Shown one piece after another: positions 51,300 through 62,715 of a stretch of 64,000 nucleotides of DNA (position 1 is the first letter of the stretch; each line of letters starts with the position of its first letter). Location: contig NC_050099.1 in the NCBI RefSeq assembly GCF_902167145.1, positions 14,212,434-14,276,433 on the forward strand, in the 5' to 3' direction. Source of the stretch: Zea mays (taxonomy: Eukaryota; Streptophyta; Magnoliopsida; Poales; Poaceae). Under the pieces are notes generated by a model. That model did not search any database, was not told the origin of the DNA, and worked only from the letters and a program-made list of their open reading frames with translations. The position numbers and the translations under genes are program-made.

Positions 51300-52597
51300 T
51301 GAAAGTCGCCTAGAGGAGGGGTGAATAGGGCGAAACTAAAATTTACAAAGTTAATCACAACTACAAGCCGGGTTAGCGTTAGAAATATAATCGAGTCCGA
51401 GAGAGAGGGTGCAAAACAAATCGCAAGCGAATAAAGAGTGTGACACACGGATTTGTTTTACCGAGGTTCGGTTCTTGCAAACCTACTCCCCGTTGAGGTG
51501 GTCACAAAGACCGGGTCTCTTTCAACCCTTTCCCTCTCTCAAACGGTCCCTCGGACCGAGTGAGCTTGTTCTTATCAAACAATTGGAACACAAAGTTCCC
51601 GCAAGGACCACCACAGAATTGGTATCTCTTGCCTCAATTACAAGTGAATTTGATCTCAAGAAAGATTGAGAAAGAAAAGAAGCAATCCAAGCGGAAGAGC
51701 TCAAAAGAACACAACAAATCTCTCTCACTAGTCACTAAAGCTTTGTGTGGAATTGGGAGAGGATTTGATCACTTGAGTGTGTCTAGAATTGAATGCTAGA
51801 GCTCTTGTAAGTAGTTGGAAGGTGAAAAACTTGGATGACTTGAATGTGGGGTGGTTGGGGGTATTTATAGCCCCAACCACCAAACTAGCCGTTTGGTGGA
51901 GGCTGCTGTCGCATGGCGGACCGGACAGTCCGGTGCGCCACCGGACACTGTTCGGTGCGCCAGCCACGTCACCAGGCCGTTGGGTTCCGACCGTTGGAGC
52001 TCTGACTTGTGGGCCCATCTAGCTGTCCGGTGGCTCACCGGACAAGTCCTGTAGACTGTCCGGTGTGCCACCCGCGCGTGCTCTGCTCCTCTGCGCGCGC
52101 TGGCGCGCATTTAATGCGTTGCAGTCGACCGTTGGCGCGAAGTAGCCGTTGCTCCGCTGGCTCACCGGACAGTCCGGTGTGCACCGAACATGTCCGGTGA
52201 ATTATAGCGGAACAGAAATCTGAAGCTGGCGAGTTCAGAGTCGCTCTCCTCTAGGGCACCAGACAGTCCGGTGAATTATAGCGGAGCCCTCTGAAAATTC
52301 CCGAAGGTGAAGAGTTGGGCGTCGAGTTCCCTGGTGCACCGGACACTGTCCGGTGGCACACCGGACACTGTCCGGTGGCACACCGGACAGTCCGGTGTGC
52401 CAGACCAGGGCAGCCTTTGGTTATCCCTTTGCTCTCTTTGTTTAACCCTTTTCTTGTTCTTTTTATTGGCTTAGTGTGAACCTTTGGCACCTGTATAACT
52501 CATAGACTAGAGCAAACTAGTTAGTCCAATTATTTGTGTTGGACATTTCAACCACCAAAATCAATTAGGAAATAGGTGTAAGCCTAATTCCCTTTCA
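51300..52597 (-). repeat. 3' LTR of Copia element 2
   Basis: Plus strand TGAAAGTCGCCTAGAGG to TTCCCTTTCA, 1298 bp. Carries intact and mutated copies of the CACCGGACAGTCCGGTG palindrome at about 51918-52400. Confidence 0.92.
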
Positions 52598-53405
52598 ATC
52601 TCCCCCTTTTTGGTGATTGATGCCAACACAAACCAAAGCAAGTATAGAAGTGCATAATTGAACTAGTTTTCATAATATAAGTGCAAAGGTTACTTAGAAT
52701 TGAGCCAATATGAATACTTATAAGATACGCATGGATTGTTTCTTTATTTTTAACATTTTGGACCACGCTTGCACCACATGTTTTGTTTTTGCAAATTCTT
52801 TTGTAAATCCTTTTCAAAGTTCTTTTGCAAATAGTCAAAGGTAAATGAATAAGATTTTGCGAAGCATTTTCAAGATTTGAAATTTTCTCCCCCTGTTTCA
52901 AATGCTTTTCCTTTGACTAAACAAAACTCCCCCTCAAATAAATTCCTCCTCTTAGTGTTCAAGAGGGTTTTAAAGATATCGATTTTGAAAATACTACTCT
53001 CTCCCCCTTTTGAACATAATAAGATACCAATTTGAAATTTACCAATTGAAAATCATTTTTAAAATTAGGTGGTGGTGCGATCCTTTTGCTTTGGGCTAAT
53101 TCTTTCTCCCCCTTTGGCATGAATCGCCAAAAATGGATACTTTGAGTGAGATATAAGCCCTTGGCTAACTACTTTCTCCCCTTTGGCAAATAAAATATGA
53201 GTGAAGATTATACCAAAGACGGAGAGATGCACGGAGCGACGACGAAGGATGAGTGACATAGTGGAAGCCTTTGTCTTCGCCGAAGACTCCAATTCCCTTT
53301 CAATATACCTATGACTTGGTTTGAAATTTACTTGAAAACACATTAGTCATAGCACATGAAAGAGACATGATCAAAGGTATATGAATGAGCTATGTGTGCA
53401 AATCA
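52598..53405 (-). other. Region between pol and 3' LTR of Copia 2 with repeated polypurine motifs
   Basis: CTCCCCCT or close variants occur on the plus strand at about 52600, 52888, 52928, 53001, 53105 and 53174, the same arrangement as in Copia 1. No gene. Confidence 0.75.
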
Positions 53406-56400
53406 TCAAAAGAAGTTCCTAGAATCAAGAATATTTAGCTCATGCCTAAGTTTGTTAAAAGTTTGTTCATCTAGTGGCTTGGTAAAGATATCGGCTAATT
53501 GATCTTTAGTGTTAATATATGCAATCTCGATATCTCCCTTTTGTTGGTGATCCCTTAAGAAATGATACCGAATGGCTATGTGTTTAGTGCGGCTATGCTC
53601 AACGGGATTATCCGCCATGCGGATTGCACTCTCATTATCACATAGAAGAGGAACTTTGGTTTATTTGTAACCATAGTCCCTAAGGGTTTGCCTCATCCAA
53701 AGTAGTTGCGCGCAACAATGGCCTGCGGCAATGTACTCGGCTTCGGCGGTAGAAAGAGCTACGGAATTTTGCTTCTTTGAAGCCCAAGACACCAAGGATC
53801 TTCCTAAGAACTGGCAAGTCCCCGATGTGCTCTTTCTATTTATTTTACACCCCGCCCAATCGTCATCCGAATAACCAATTAAATCAAATGTGGATCCCCT
53901 AGGATACCAAAGCCCAAACTTAGGAGTATAAACTAAATATCTCAAGATTCGTTTTACGGCCGTAAGGAGAGCTTCCTTAGGGCCGGCTTGGAATCTTGCA
54001 CACATGCATACGGAAAGCATAATATCCGGTCGAGATGCACATAAATAGAGTAAAGACCCAATCATCGACCGGTATACCTTTTGATCGACGGAATTACCTT
54101 CCGTGTCGAGGTCGAGATGCCCATTGGTTCCCATGGGTGTCTTGATGGGTTTGGCATCCTTCATCCCAAACTTGCTTAGAATATCTTGAGTATACTTTGT
54201 TTGGCTTAGGAAGGTGCCCTCTTGGAGTTGCTTCACTTGAAATCCCAAGAAGTACTTCAACTCCCCCATCATCGACATCTCGAATTTCTGTGTCATGATC
54301 CTACTAAACTCTTCACATGTAGATTCGTTAGTAGACCCAAATATAATATCATCAACATAAATTTGGCATACAAACAAATCATTTTCAAGTGTTTAGGTAA
54401 AGAGTGTAGGATCGGCCTTTCCGACTTTGAATCCATTAGTGATAAGAAAATCTCTAAGGCATTCATACCATGCTCTTGGGGCTTGCTTGAGCCCATAAAG
54501 CGCCTTAGAGAGTTTATAGACATGGTTAGGGTACTCACTATCTTCAAAGCCGGGAGGTTGCTCAACATAGACCTCTTCCTTGATTGGTCCGTTGAGGAAG
54601 GCACTCTTCATGTCCATTTGGTAAATCTTGAAGCCATGGTAAGTAGCATAGGCTAATAATATGCGAATTGACTCAAGCCTAGCTACGGGTGCATAGGTTT
54701 CACCGAAATCCAAACCTTCGACTTGGGAGTATCCCTTGGCCACAAGTTGAGATTTGTTCCTTGTCACCACACCATGCTCGTCTTGCTTGTTGCGGAACAC
54801 CCATTTGGTTCCTACAACATTTTGATTAGGACGTGGAACCAAATGCCATACCTCATTCCTAGTGAAGTTGTTGAGCTCCTCTTGCATCGCCACCACCCAA
54901 TCCGAATCTTGTAGTGCTTCCTCTACCCTGTGTGGCTCAATAGAGGAAACAAAAGAGTAATGCTCACAAAAATGTGCAACACGAGATCTAGTGGTTACCC
55001 CCTTATGAATGTCGCCGAGGATGGTGTCGACGGGGTGATCTCGTTGGATTGCTTGGTGGACTCTTGGGTGTGGCGGCCTTGGTTCATCATCCTCCTTGTC
55101 TTGATCATTTGCATCTCCCCCTTGATCATTGTCGTCATCTTGAGGTGGCTCACCTCTTTGATCTTCTCCTTCATCAACTTGAGCTTCACCCTCATTTTGA
55201 GTTGGTGGAGATGCTTGCGTGGAGGAGGATGGTTGATCTTGTGCATTTGGAGGCTCTTCGGATTCCTTAGGGCACACATCCCCAATGGACATGTTCCTTA
55301 GCGCGATGCATGGAGCCTCTTCATCACCTATCTCATCAAGATCAACTTGCTCTACTTGAGAGCCGTTAGTCTCATCAAACACAACGTCACAAGAAACTTC
55401 AACTTGTCCAGAGGACTTGTTAAAGACTCTATATGCCCTTGTGTTTGAATCATATCCTAGTAAAAAGCCTTCTACAGTCTTAGGAGCAAATTTAGATTTT
55501 CTACCTCTTTTAACAAGAATAAAGCATTTGCTACCAAAGACTCTAAAATATGAAATATTGGGCTTTTTACCGGTTAGGAGTTCGTATGATGTCTTCTTGA
55601 GGATTCGGTGTAGATATAACCGGTTGATGGCGTAACAAGCGGTGTTGACCACCTCGGCCCAAAACCGATCCGAAGTCTTGTACTCATCAAGCATGGTTCT
55701 TGCCATGTCCAATAGAGTTCTATTCTTCCTCTCCACTACACCATTTTGTTGTGGGGTGTAGGGAGAGGAGAACTCATGCTTGATGCCCTCCTCCTCAAGG
55801 AAGCCTTCAATTTGAGAGTTCTTGAACTCCGTCCCATTGTCGCTTCTAATTTTCTTGATCCTTAAGCCGAACTCGTTTTGAACTCGTCTCAAGAATCCCT
55901 TTAAAGTATCTTGGGTATGAGATTTTTCCTGCAAAAAGAACACCCAAGTGAAGCGAGAATAATCATCCACAATAACTAGACAGTACTTACTCCCGCCGAT
56001 ACTTATGTAAGCTATCGGCCCGAATAGATCCATGTGTAGGAGCTCCAGTGGCCTGTCAGTCGTCATGATGTTTTTGTGTGGATGGTGAGCACCAACTTGC
56101 TTCCCTGCTTGGCATGCACTACAAATCCTGCCTTTCTCAAAATGAACATTTGTTAATCCTAAAATGTGCTCTCCCTTTAGAAGCTTATGAAGATTCTTCA
56201 TCCCAACATGGGCTAGTCGGCGGTGCCAGAGCCAACCCATGTTAGTCTTAGCAATTAAGCAAGTGTCGAGTTCAGCTCTATCAAAATCTACCAAGTATAG
56301 CTGACCCTCTAACACTCCCTTAAATGCTACTGAATCATCACTTCTTCTAAAGACAGTGACACCTACATCAGTAAATAGACAGTTGTAGCCCATTTGACAT

Positions 56401-56650
56401 AATTGCAAAACGGAAAGCAAATTGTAATCTAAAGAATCTACAAGAAAAACATTGGAAATTGAATGGTCAGGAGATATAGCAATTTTACCCAATCCTTTGA
56501 CCAAACCTTGGTTTCCATCCCCGAATGTGATAGCTCGTTGGGGATCTTGGTTTTTCTCGTAGGAGGAGAACATCTTCTTCTCCCCTGTCATATGGTTTGT
56601 GCACCCGCTATCGATGATCCAACTTGAGCCCCCGGATGCATAAACCTACA
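53406..56650 (-). pseudogene. Copia 2 pol, with in-frame stops
   Basis: The protein is collinear with the pol of Copia 1: protease ([13 protein letters not shown], just before 56591), integrase zinc and core ([38 protein letters not shown]), RT ([12 protein letters not shown] at about 54365-54330) and RNase H ([34 protein letters not shown]). In-frame stops are a TAG at the very start of the pol frame (about 56649, where Copia 1 has CAG), TAA near 54390 before the YVDD region, and TAA near 53660 in RNase H. No frameshift was noticed, so decay is by point mutations. It cannot make a full polyprotein. Confidence 0.9.
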
Positions 56651-56658
56651 AAACAAGT

Positions 56659-59295
56659 TTAGTTCTTGATTTTAGGTACCCAAATGGTTTTGGGTCCTTT
56701 AACATTAGACACAAGAACTTTGGGTACCCAAACACAAGGCTTTGACCCCTTGTGCTTGCCCCCAACATATTTGGCAAATACCTTGCCGGATTTGTTAGTT
56801 AAAACATAAGAGGCATCAAAGGTCTTAAATGAAATGTTAGAATCAATTGATGCCTTAGGAGTTTTCTTCTTAGGCAATTTTGCATGGGTTGATTGCCTAG
56901 AACTAGATGTCTCACCCTTATACATAAAAGCATGATTAGGGCCAGAGTGAGACTTCCTAGAGTGAATTCTCCTAATTTTGCTCTCGGGATAACCGGCAGG
57001 GTACAAAATGTAACCCTCGTTATCCTGAGGCATGGGAGCCTTGCCCTTAACAAAATTAGACAATCTTTTAGGTGGGGCATTAAGTTTGACATTGTCCCCC
57101 TTTTGGAAGCCAATGCCATCCTTGATGCCAGGGCGTCTCCCGCTATAGAGCATGCTTCTAGCAAATTTAAATTTTTCGTTTTCTAAGTCATGCTCACTAA
57201 TCTTAGCATTTAGTTGAGCTATGTGATCATTTTGTTTCTTAATTAAAGCTAGGTGATCATGGATAGCATCAACATTAATGTCTCTACATCTAGTGCATAT
57301 GGAAGTGTGCTCAACGATAGATGTAGAGGGTTTGCAAGATTTTAATTCTACAACCTTAGCATGCAATATATCATTTTTACTTCTAAGGTCGGAAATGGAA
57401 GCATTGCAAATATCTAATTCTTTAGCCTTAGCAAGCAATTTTTCATTTTCATCTCTAAGGCAAGCAAGAGAGATGTTCAATTCTTCAATCTTAGCAAGCA
57501 AATCAACATTATCATTTCTAAGATTTGGAATTGAAACATCACAAACATTTGATTCAACCTTAGCTAACAAATTAGCATTCTCACTTCTAAGGTTGTCAAT
57601 AGTCTCATGGCAAGTGCTTAGCTCACTAGAAAGTTTTTCACATTTCTCTACTTCTAGAGCATAAGCATTTTTTACTTTAACATGCTTCTTGTTTTCTTTA
57701 ATAAGGAAGTCCTCTTGGGTGTCCAAGAGATCATCCTTCTCATGGATAGCACTAATCAATTCATTTAATTTTTCTTTTTGTTGCATGTTTAGGTTGGCAA
57801 AAAGAGTACGCAAATTATCTTCCTCATCACTAGCATTATCATCGCTAGAGGACTCATATCTAGTGGAGGATTTGGATTTAACCTTCTTCTTTTTGCCGTC
57901 CTTTGCCATGAGGCACTTGTGGTCGGCGTTGGGGAAGAGAAGGCCCTTGTTGATGGCGATGTTGGTGGCGTCCTCGTCGGAGGAGGAGTCGGAGGAGCTC
58001 TCGTCCGAGTCCCACTCGCGACATACATGGGCGTCACCACCCTTCTTCTTGTAGTATTTCTTTTTCTCCTTTCTTCTCCCCTTCTTGTCGTCGCCCCTGT
58101 CACTGTCACTAGAAATAGGACATTTTGCTATAAAGTGACCGGACTTACCACACTTGTAGCACACTTTCTTGGAGCGGGGCTTGTAATCCTTCCCCCTCCT
58201 TTGCTTGAGGATTTGGCAGAAGCTCTTGATGACGAGCGCCATTTCTTCATTGTCCAGCTTTGAGGCGTCGATTGGTTGTCTACTCGATGTAGACTCCTCT
58301 TTCTTTTCCTCCGTCGCCTTGAATGCGACCGGTTGAGCTTCGGACGTGGAGGGGCTGTCAAGCTCGTTGATCTTCCTTGAGCCTTTGATCATGAACTCAA
58401 AGCTCACAAAATTCCCGATCACTTCCTCGGGAGTCATTAGTGTATATCTAGGATTGCCACGAATTAATTGAACTTGAGTGGGGTTAAGGAAAATAAGTGA
58501 TCTTAGAATAACCTTAACCATTTCGTGGTCATCCCATTTTTTGCTCCCGAGGTTGCGCACTTGATTCACCAAGGTTTTGAGCCGGTTGTACATGTCTTGT
58601 GGCTCCTCTCCTTGGCGAAGACGGAAGCGACCGAGCTCCCCCTCGATCGTCTCCCGCTAGGTGATCTTGGTTAGCTCATCTCCCTCGTGCGCGGTCTTGA
58701 GCACGTCCCAAACTTCCTTGGCGCTCTTTAATCCTTGCACCTTGTTGTACTCCTCTCTACTTAGAGAGGCGAGGAGTATAGTTGTGGCTTGGGAGTTGAA
58801 GTGCTCGATTTGGGCCACTTCATCTTCATCATAATCTTCATCCCTTACGGATGGTACCTGTACACCAAACTCAACAACATCCCATATACTTTTGTGGAGT
58901 GAGGTTAGATGAAATCGCATTAAATCACTCCACCTAGCATAATCTTCACCATCAAACGTTGGTGGTTTGCCTAATGGGACGGAAAGTAAAGGCGTATGTT
59001 TAGGAATGCGAGGATAGCGTAGGGGGATCTTACTAAACTTCTTGCGCTCATGGCGCTTAGAAGTAATGGAAGGCACGTCGGAGCCGGAGGTGGAAGGTGA
59101 TGAAGTATCGGTCTCATAGTAGACCACCTTCCTCATCTTCTTTTTCTTGTATCCACTCTGATGCGACTTGTGGGAAGAGGCTTTCTTTTCCTTCCCCTTT
59201 CCCTTGTTGCGGGACTCTTCCGATGTAGCTTTCCCGTGGCTTGTAGTGGGATTGTCGCCGGTCTCCATCTCCTTCTTGGCGTGATCTCCCGACAT
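56659..59295 (-). pseudogene. Copia 2 gag, one in-frame stop
   Basis: Starts at ATG 59293-59295 and ends at TAA 56659-56661. One TAG at about 58654-58656 interrupts the Gag core where Copia 1 reads through (after DELTKIT). Recognisable parts are PTFDGEDYARWSDLMRFHL, the knuckle CYKCGKSGHFIAKC near 58160-58120, acidic serine-rich tracts, a coiled coil with ISDLRSKND-type repeats and the C-terminal WVPKIKN. Apart from the stop the frame is open, so it died by one nonsense change, probably CAG to TAG. Confidence 0.9.
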
Positions 59296-59343
59296 CACTT
59301 CGAGCGGTTAAGCTCTAATGAAGCACCGGGCTCTGATACCAAT

Positions 59344-60639
59344 TGAAAGTCGCCTAGAGGGGGGTGAATAGGGCGAAACTGAAATTTACAAAGTTAATCA
59401 CAACTACAAGTCGGGTTAGCGTTAGAAATATAATCGAGACCGAGAGAGAGGGTGCAAAACAAATCGCAAGCGAATAAAGAGTGTGACACGCAGATTTGTT
59501 TTACCGAGGTTCGGTTCTCGCAAACCTACTCCCCGTTGAGGTGGTCACAAGATCAGGTCTCTTTCAACCCTTTCCCTCTCTCAAACGGTCCCTCGGACCG
59601 AGTGAGCTTCTTCTTCTCAAACAATTGGAACACAAAGTTCCCGCAAGGACCACCACAGAATTGGTGTCTCTTGCCTCAATTACAAGTGAGTTTGATCTCA
59701 AGAAAGATTGAGAAAGAAAAGAAGCAATCCAAGCGCAAGAGCTCAAAAGAACACAACAAATCTCTCTCACTAGTCACTAAAGCTTTGTGTGGAATTGGGA
59801 GAGGATTTGATTACTTGAGTGTGTCTAGAATTGAATGCTAGAGCTCTTGTAAGTAGTTGGAAGGTGGAAAACTTGGATGACTTGAATGTGGGGTGGTTGG
59901 GGGTATTTATAGCCCCAACCACCAAACTAGTCGTTTGGTGGAGGCTGTTGTCGCATGGCGCACCGGACAGTCCGGTGCGCCACCAGACACTGTCCGGTGC
60001 GCCAGCCACGTCACCAGGTCGTTGGGTTCCGACCGTTGGAGCTCTGACTTGTGGGCCCGCCTGGTTGTCCGGTGGCTCACCGGACAAGTCCTGTAGACTA
60101 TCCAGTGTGCCACCCGCGCGTGCTCTGCTCCTCTGCGCGCGCTGGCGCACATTTAATGCGTTGCAGTCGACCGTTGGCGTGAAGTAGCCGTTGCTCCGCT
60201 GGCTCACCGGACAGTCCGGTGTGCACCGGACATGTCCGGTGAATTATAGCAGAACAGAAATCCGAAGCTGGCGAGTTCAGAGTCGCTCTCCTCTGGGGCA
60301 CCGGACACTGTCCGGTGGTGCACCGGACAGTCCGGTGAATTATAGAGGAGCCCTCTGAAAATTCCCAAAGGTGAAGAGTTGGGCGTCGAGTTTCCTAGTG
60401 CACCGGACACTGTCCGGTGGCACACCGGACAGTCCGGTGTGCCAGACCAGGGCAGCCTTTGGTTATCCCTTTGCTCTCTTTGTTGAACCCTTTTCTTGTT
60501 CTTTTTATTGGCTTAGTGTGAACCTTTGGCACCTGTATAACTCATAGACTAGGGCAAACTAGTTAGTCCAATTATTTGTGTTGGGCATTTCAACCACCAA
60601 AATCAATTAGAAAATAGGTGTAAGCCTAATTCCCTTTCA
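59344..60639 (-). repeat. 5' LTR of Copia element 2
   Basis: 1296 bp with the same ends as its partner. The primer site TGGTATCAGAGCC lies at about 59341-59329 in element orientation. Confidence 0.92.
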
Positions 60640-60768
60640 GGAATCATTCCGAAGGTTGAACCAATGTAAGGTGTGATGCCCTCGCTGTACATATGTAACT
60701 ATAGTTTGTATGATGAGGTTGTGCGCCTTCGCGCATCTAGTTATGTTCATAGGGGCGTTGCGCACTTG

Positions 60769-61160
60769 GTCTAGCACGTTTATTATGTCGGTCCGGCTGC
60801 GCCTGTAGTCAGTCTTTGCGTGGACAGTTTCTTGGTGTAGACTTGTGCACGGATAGTCTTTTGAGGAAGACTTTGGTTTTGCGCACTTGTTGTGCTAGTC
60901 CGGCTGCACCCTTAGGCGACTTTTGCACGGATAGTCTTTTGAGGAAGACTTCGATTTTGCGCACTTGTTGTGCTAGTCCGGCTGCACCCTTAGGCGGCTT
61001 TTGCACGGATAGTCTTTTTTAGGAAGACTTCGATTTTGCGCACTTGTTGTGCTAGTCCGGCTGCACCCTTAGGCGGCTTTTGCACGGATAGTCTTTCTTA
61101 GGAAGACTTCGATTTTGCGCACTTGTTGTGCTAGTCCGGCTGCACCCTTAGGCAACTTTT
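60769..61160. repeat. 78-79-bp tandem repeat in Gypsy element 3
   Basis: Four units start at 60847, 60925, 61003 and 61082, each beginning GCACGGATAGTCTTT and containing GTGCTAGTCCGGCTGCACCC. A diverged unit precedes them from about 60769. The array lies between the antisense ORF stop and the end of integrase. Confidence 0.9.
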
Positions 61161-61395
61161 GCGCGGATTGTCGCACGCGAGGGTAGCTAGCGCTGCCCCT
61201 CGCGGTGACTTTGTATTGGTCGAATGTCGAAGACCATCGATGCAGTCTTTTTTCGACGTAGATTTTTGCGGGGGATTTTTCGCTTGTGTATTACATGGCT
61301 CCGCCTCGTTAAAAACCTCACCCCCCGGGAGGAAAAGAGTGCAGTCCAGAATAAAATTGTTTTGCGAATTACAAGGGCAAGCTGGCCCTGAGGAG

Positions 61396-62715
61396 TCAAA
61401 CAAAAAATTTGCGGAGATTATCAATGTTCCAGGAATGCTCCAAGTCCTCGTCGGATGGCGTTGCGAGCCTGTACGCGCTGGGGGACGCCTTCGTCTTGAT
61501 GATGAAAGGGCCCTCCCACTTGGGCTCCAGCTTGCCCCGGGACTCTGTCTGAACTGTCCGGACGAGTACGAGGTCTCCTTCGCTGAATTCCCTCGGGATG
61601 ACTGTGTGGTCGCGCCATGCTTTTGTTTGGGCTTGGTATTTGTTTAGAGCCTGTAGGGCGAAGACGCGGTCTCCGTCGATGAGGTCCTTCGAAGTGGGCT
61701 CGTCCACGTCGGGGATAGCTGACGGGACTGTTCGTGGGGACCCATGTTTTATTTCTTGCGGGGTCATAGCCTCCGATCCATATAGAAGGCGGAAAGGGGT
61801 GAACCCAGTTGCCCTGCACTCAGTCGTGTTTAATGCCCAGACCGCTTCAGGTAACAAATCGGCCCACTTGCCCTTTTTATCGTCGAGGAGCATCTTCTTG
61901 ACAGCTGTGAAAATTTTGCCATTTGCGCGTTCCACAACTCCGTTGGATTGTGGGTGGTATACTGAGGCGAAGGCAAGCTTGGTGCCAATGGAGAAGCAGA
62001 AATCCTTGAAGTCTTGGCTGTCAAATTGCTTTCCATTGTCAACTGTGAGTTCAGACGGGACTCCGAAGCGGCAAACAATGTTTTGCCAGAAGAATTTCTG
62101 GGCAGTCTTCGATGTTATTGTGGATACAGCCCTCGCCTCGATCCATTTGGTAAAATATTCGACAGCGACGAAGGTGAACTTGAGGTTCCCCTAGGCCGTG
62201 GGTAGGGGCCCGACGATGTCCAGGCCCCAACGCTGAAGAGGCCATGTGTGGGCGATTAGCTTCGTGAACTGCGAAGGGCTTCCCGATCATGGAGAAAATT
62301 TCTGGCAAGCTTCGCAGGACCTTGTGACCTGATTTGCGGCGCAGATCATGGCGGGCCAGTAGAAACCTTGACGGATTACCTTTGCGGCTAGTGCCCTAGG
62401 CCCTACGTGAGAGCCGCAAGTCCCGCTGTGGACTTCGCGCAGAATTTGGACGCCTTCGGTCTCGGTGACACATTTAAGCATGGGTTGACTCCCTTCTTGT
62501 AAAGCTGTCCTTCAATTAGTGCGAAGTCCCGGCTTCGATGTTTGAGGCGCTTGGCCTCATTGATGTCGGTTGGATGATAGTACCCCTGCAGGAACAGGGT
62601 TATTGGTGCCCGCCAGTCTTCGGTCATGATAAGGTTGACTATGCGGTGGCCCTCGCTGTCATTGGTTATTTTTGTATATAAGGAGCACATAAAAGTTGTT
62701 GAATCGACCAAGAAA
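61396..62715 (-). pseudogene. Integrase remnant of Gypsy element 3
   Basis: Minus-strand reading starts abruptly near 62715 in the pre-integrase region (IEGQLYKKGVNPCL), passes the HHCC zinc domain (LREVHSGTCGSHVGPRALA, CEACQ), then the core with GLDIVGPL, VDNGKQF and HPQSNGVVERANG, and ends with a C-terminal KWEGPFII and LRKFFV. An in-frame TAG after GPLPTA near 62194 and a few frame changes upstream disable it. The final 179 codons (61935-61396) are open. Upstream pol domains are absent. Confidence 0.85.

Larger units (their letters stand above)
51300..60639 (-). mobile_element. Copia element 2, Sirevirus-type, inactivated
   Basis: LTRs 51300-52597 and 59344-60639 flank gag and pol on the minus strand. 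Perfect target duplication GGAAT (51295-51299 and 60640-60644). The Met-tRNA primer site adjoins the right LTR. By eye the LTRs differ at roughly 35 positions, so this insertion is older than Copia 1. Gag has one stop and pol several. It sits in the last exon of the antisense ORF of Gypsy element 3. Confidence 0.92.
38747..60669 (+). pseudogene. Antisense multi-exon ORF of Gypsy element 3, split by two Copia insertions
   Basis: Exon segments: 38747-38931, then after Copia 1 47878-49391; 49423-49607; 49675-50412; 50490-50786; 50854-51299, then after Copia 2 60645-60669 (TAA 60667-60669). Introns 49392-49422, 49608-49674, 50413-50489 and 50787-50853 all have GT-AG ends and keep phase; the first is only 31 bases. 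The N-terminal half (LVVFEAFF, LPAHRL, HQLTPNAVVALAKYVWATT, PCARNKWGNWWDYWFYV) is the putative-gypsy-type-transposon domain. Exon 3 is a long coiled coil (LAEKVAALEGERTDLRRQL). Stops at about 48075, 48149 and 48161 and a frameshift near 48850 disable it. Function unknown. Confidence 0.75.
37939..62715 (-). mobile_element. Gypsy element 3, Tat-lineage type, 5'-truncated
   Basis: In minus orientation: integrase (62715-61396), spacer with tandem repeats, a plus-strand ORF opposite to pol, a polypurine tract, and a 3' LTR at the left end. The 5' LTR, gag, protease, RT and RNase H are missing because pol stops abruptly near 62715. Two Copia elements are nested in the antisense ORF (38932-47877 and 51300-60639). 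Without them the remnant is about 6.5 kb. The layout with an opposite-strand ORF between pol and 3' LTR is known from the Tat/Grande lineage. Confidence 0.8.

Noticed and set aside
60847..61160. Regular direct repeats as a CRISPR array
   Set aside because: The whole 78-79-bp unit repeats with no unique spacers, in a plant retrotransposon.
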